The notes beneath the pieces are model-generated. The model saw only the letters and a program-made list of their open reading frames with translations, had not been told where the DNA came from and did not search any database. 64,000 nucleotides of DNA from Phenylobacterium deserti (GTDB lineage: Bacteria > Pseudomonadota > Alphaproteobacteria > Caulobacterales > Caulobacteraceae), in contig NZ_QFYR01000006.1 of assembly GCF_003254705.1 (NCBI RefSeq), positions 62,001 to 126,000 on the forward strand, written 5' to 3'. Shown here in pieces: positions 61,452-64,000 of the stretch; position 1 is the first letter of the stretch; each line of letters opens with the position of its first letter. The position numbers and the translations under genes are program-made.

Positions 61452-63260
61452 ATGTCCCGCATCCTGATCACCTCGGCCCTGCCTTACATCAACGGGATCA
61501 AGCACCTGGGGACCTTGGCCGGCTCGATGCTGCCGGCCGATGTCTATGCGCGCTTCCAGCGCTCGCGTGGTCGCGAGACGCTTTATATCTGCGCCACCGA
61601 CGAGCACGGGACCCCCACCGAACTGGCGGCGGCGGAAGCCGGTCAGGACCCGGCGACCTTTTGCGCCGAGCAGCATGAGGTGCAGCACCGGCTGGGCCGC
61701 GCCTTCGGCCTGTCCTGGGACCACTTCGGCCGCTCGTCGTCGCCGCAGAACCACCGGCTGACCCAGCGGTTCGCCCAGCAACTGTGGGAGTCCGGCTTCC
61801 TGGAAGAACGGGTGACCCAGCAGGTCTACTCCAACGCCGACAAGCGCTTCCTGCCGGACCGCTACGTCATCGGCACCTGCCCGCACTGCGGCTACGAAGC
61901 GGCGCGCGGCGACCAGTGCGAGAACTGCACCCGCGTGCTCGATCCCGCCGACCTGCTGAAGCCCCGCTCGGCGGTGTCCGGCTCGCCGGACATCGAGATC
62001 CGCGGCTCCAAGCACCTGTTCCTTCGCCAGAGCCTGTTCGCCGGCAAGCTGCGCAGCTGGATCGAAAGCAAGCGCACGCAGTGGCCGAACCTCGTCACCT
62101 CCATCGCCCTGAAGTGGCTGGACGAGGGGCTGCAGGATCGCGGCATCACGCGCGATCTCGAATGGGGCGTTCCGGTGAACGCCTGGGATTGGGGTCCTAA
62201 TCCGGAGGGCAAGACGCCGGACATCGAGGGCCTTGCCGGCAAGGTCTTCTACGTCTGGTTCGATGCGCCGATCGAGTACATCGCGGCCACCTGGGAATGG
62301 GCCGAGGACCGCGCCCGCGAAGCTGGCCGCGAAGGCGCCCAGGACTATGAGTGGGAGCGGTGGTGGCGCGGCGAGGCCGCCTCGGACGTCACCTATGTGG
62401 AGTTCATGGGCAAGGACAACGTGCCCTTCCACACCGTGGGCTTCCCCTGCACCCTGATCGGCGTGAACGAGCGCCTGGATGGCGAGCGGTGGACCACCGT
62501 CAATCCGCAGCCCTGGAAGCTGGTTGACCAGCTGAAGGGCTTCAACTGGCTCGACTACTACGGCGGCAAGTTCTCCACTTCGCAGAAGCGCGGTGTCTTC
62601 ATGGACCATGCGCTGGAGCTGCTGCCGGCCGACTACTGGCGCTGGTGGGTCACCGCCAACACGCCTGAAACCTCCGACTCGACCTTCACCTGGGAGCAGT
62701 TCCGCGACCAGGTGAACGCCGACCTGGCGGACGTGCTGGGCAACTTCGTCAACCGGATCGTCAAGTTCACCGAGAACCGCTTCGACGGCGTGGTCCCCGA
62801 AGGCGGCGAGCCGGGCGAGCTCGAAGCCAAGCTCGAGGACGAGGTGCTGGGCAAGCTGCGAGAACTCACCGGCTATCTCGAGGAGCGCGAGTTCCGGAAG
62901 GCCGCCACGGCTGTCCGCCAGCTATGGGTTCTGGGCAACCAGTACCTGACCGAGGCTGCGCCCTGGACCGCGATCAAGACGGACCGCGACCGGGCGGCGG
63001 TGGCCGTGCGCTACGGCCTGAACCTGGTGGCCCTGTTCGCCAAGGTGTCGGAGCCCTTCATCCCCTTCGCGGCCGAGAAGATCGCGGTGGCGGTGGGCGA
63101 GAGCTTCCCCGGCCGCTGGCCGAGCCTGGACGGGCAGGGGGTGTTGTCCGCCCTCGAGCCCGGTCGGCGCGTGCAGGCGCCCGAGGTGCTGTTCCGCAAG
63201 GTGGAAGACGCCCAGGTCGCCGAATGGCTGGAGCGCTTCGGCGGACCCTCGGCGGCTTAA
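61452..63260 (+). CDS. metG: Methionyl-tRNA synthetase
   Basis: 602 residues from the ATG at 61452. Class I synthetase: HIGH-equivalent INGIKHLG near residue 15, zinc knuckle C-x2-C-x9-C-x2-C in [18 protein letters not shown], methionine pocket [22 protein letters not shown]-equivalent [10 protein letters not shown], then the anticodon-binding helical bundle with [14 protein letters not shown]. Four-Cys zinc type, as in E. coli MetG. No C-terminal dimerisation OB domain is obvious. Charges initiator and elongator tRNA-Met. Confidence 0.97.
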   Translation: MSRILITSALPYINGIKHLGTLAGSMLPADVYARFQRSRGRETLYICATDEHGTPTELAAAEAGQDPATFCAEQHEVQHRLGRAFGLSWDHFGRSSSPQNHRLTQRFAQQLWESGFLEERVTQQVYSNADKRFLPDRYVIGTCPHCGYEAARGDQCENCTRVLDPADLLKPRSAVSGSPDIEIRGSKHLFLRQSLFAGKLRSWIESKRTQWPNLVTSIALKWLDEGLQDRGITRDLEWGVPVNAWDWGPNPEGKTPDIEGLAGKVFYVWFDAPIEYIAATWEWAEDRAREAGREGAQDYEWERWWRGEAASDVTYVEFMGKDNVPFHTVGFPCTLIGVNERLDGERWTTVNPQPWKLVDQLKGFNWLDYYGGKFSTSQKRGVFMDHALELLPADYWRWWVTANTPETSDSTFTWEQFRDQVNADLADVLGNFVNRIVKFTENRFDGVVPEGGEPGELEAKLEDEVLGKLRELTGYLEEREFRKAATAVRQLWVLGNQYLTEAAPWTAIKTDRDRAAVAVRYGLNLVALFAKVSEPFIPFAAEKIAVAVGESFPGRWPSLDGQGVLSALEPGRRVQAPEVLFRKVEDAQVAEWLERFGGPSAA

Positions 63261-63284
63261 GCGATCGAGAAGACCGCGCCCCGA

Positions 63285-63992
63285 TCAGTGGGCGCGGTAC
63301 TCGGCGGCTTCTTTAGCGTCGATGTCGGCGAAGGCCGGGGCGGCGGCGTTGTAGCTGTCCACCCGGCCCAAATCGACGACCATCTGGCGATGGCCCTCCC
63401 ACATCATGTGCAGGGCCACGTACAGCACGATCAGCAAGCCCACGTAGCCGATCCAGCGGTAACGATGGAGCAGGCGAGCGATCCAGCTGGCCGCCACGCC
63501 CATCAGCGCGATCGACAGCAGCAGGCCGAACACCAGAATGCCGGGGTGTTCGCGGGCGGCGCCGGCCACGGCAAGCACGTTGTCCAGCGACATGGACACG
63601 TCGGCGATCAGGATCTGAGTGAACGCGCTGCGGAACGACTTGGCCGGTTTCACCTTCGGCTGGGTCGTGGGATCGGAGTCTAGCGCCGCCGCCGCTTGCT
63701 CTTCATCGTGGGCGGCGTGGTCGCGCATCTCGCGCCACATCTTCCAGCAGACCCACAGCAGCAGGATGCCGCCGGCAAAAAGCAGGCCGATGATCCCCAG
63801 CAGCTGAGCTGTGATCAGGGCGAAGCCGATGCGGATCGCGACCGCGGCGATCAGGCCGTAGAGAATCGCCTTCCGCCTCTGGTGCTCCGGCAAGCCGCCG
63901 GCCGCCAGTCCGACGGCGACGGCGTTATCCCCAGCGAGCACCAGGTCGATCATGAGCACCTGGAGGAGAGCGGCCAGGGCGCCGGCGTTCAT
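63285..63992 (-). CDS. TerC/YjbE-family integral membrane protein
   Basis: 235 residues, ATG at 63992, 9 bases from the window edge. Seven helices in the TerC pattern: MIDLVLAGDNAVAVGLAAGGL and ILIADVSMSLDNVLAVAGAA carry the paired D-x-x-L-x-x-D-N acidic motifs that probably coordinate a divalent cation. Cytoplasmic loop with a His/Asp-rich stretch (REMRDHAAHDEEQAAAALDSD). Family members export Mn2+ or support metalation of secreted proteins. Convergent with metG, with a 24-bp gap. Confidence 0.9.
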   Translation of the reverse strand: MNAGALAALLQVLMIDLVLAGDNAVAVGLAAGGLPEHQRRKAILYGLIAAVAIRIGFALITAQLLGIIGLLFAGGILLLWVCWKMWREMRDHAAHDEEQAAAALDSDPTTQPKVKPAKSFRSAFTQILIADVSMSLDNVLAVAGAAREHPGILVFGLLLSIALMGVAASWIARLLHRYRWIGYVGLLIVLYVALHMMWEGHRQMVVDLGRVDSYNAAAPAFADIDAKEAAEYRAH

Positions 63993-64000
63993 CAGACTGT

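Overview
The window looks like a chromosomal segment of a high-GC alphaproteobacterium, most likely Caulobacterales (Caulobacter/Phenylobacterium-like). This is inferred from uniformly GC-rich codon use, a TonB-dependent receptor, an OmpW and a FadL-type barrel, many soluble receiver/histidine-kinase proteins with a DivK-like single-domain regulator, and dense gene packing with ATGA/GTGA overlaps. I see no prophage, IS element, CRISPR array or rRNA.

Layout. 1-6.6 kb: 3' end of an RND efflux pump gene, a lipoprotein cytochrome c, a TPR/GT9-like protein, a CgeB-like glycosyltransferase, tRNA-Thr(TGT) and an OmpW barrel. 6.8-17.5 kb: a signalling block with two receiver-kinase proteins, two divergent paralogous membrane histidine kinases and two free receivers, interrupted by an alpha-oxoamine synthase and a FadL-type porin and followed by an ACT-domain protein. 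17.5-27.3 kb: a sugar-oxidation cluster (GMC dehydrogenase plus small subunit, ThuA-like protein, MFS, Gfo/Idh/MocA oxidoreductase, two TIM-barrel isomerases, a quinohemoprotein) of the type used for 3-keto-glycoside metabolism; two LacI-type palindromes lie in its control regions.

27.3-56.5 kb: a large catabolic island. A palindrome with core TGTATRCA, typical of GntR/FCD-family operators, occurs at 12 places and essentially every transcription unit of the island has one: D-2-hydroxyacid dehydrogenase; hypothetical protein/candidate sRNA; AbrB-family membrane protein; Ldh-ADH-ALDH operon; CoA-transferase/enoyl-CoA hydratase operon; amidohydrolase-MFS-FMN oxidase-beta-propeller operon; second MFS; barrel protein/SMP-30 pair; two quinoproteins with a cytochrome c; a GntR gene; and TonB receptor/cupin. 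Two FCD-type GntR regulators are encoded inside it. Together this describes one regulon for outer-membrane import, periplasmic PQQ-dependent oxidation, inner-membrane uptake and cytoplasmic dehydrogenation/CoA chemistry of an unidentified hydroxylated carbon source. A terminator with no protein gene in front of it marks a possible small RNA at about 28.84-28.91 kb.

56.5-64 kb: housekeeping genes: a putrescine-type ABC transporter operon (potFGHI order), a DUF486 protein, a cyclodeaminase-family protein, metG and a TerC/YjbE-family membrane protein. All coordinates and motifs were read by eye; homology calls rest on motif recognition and not on database searches.
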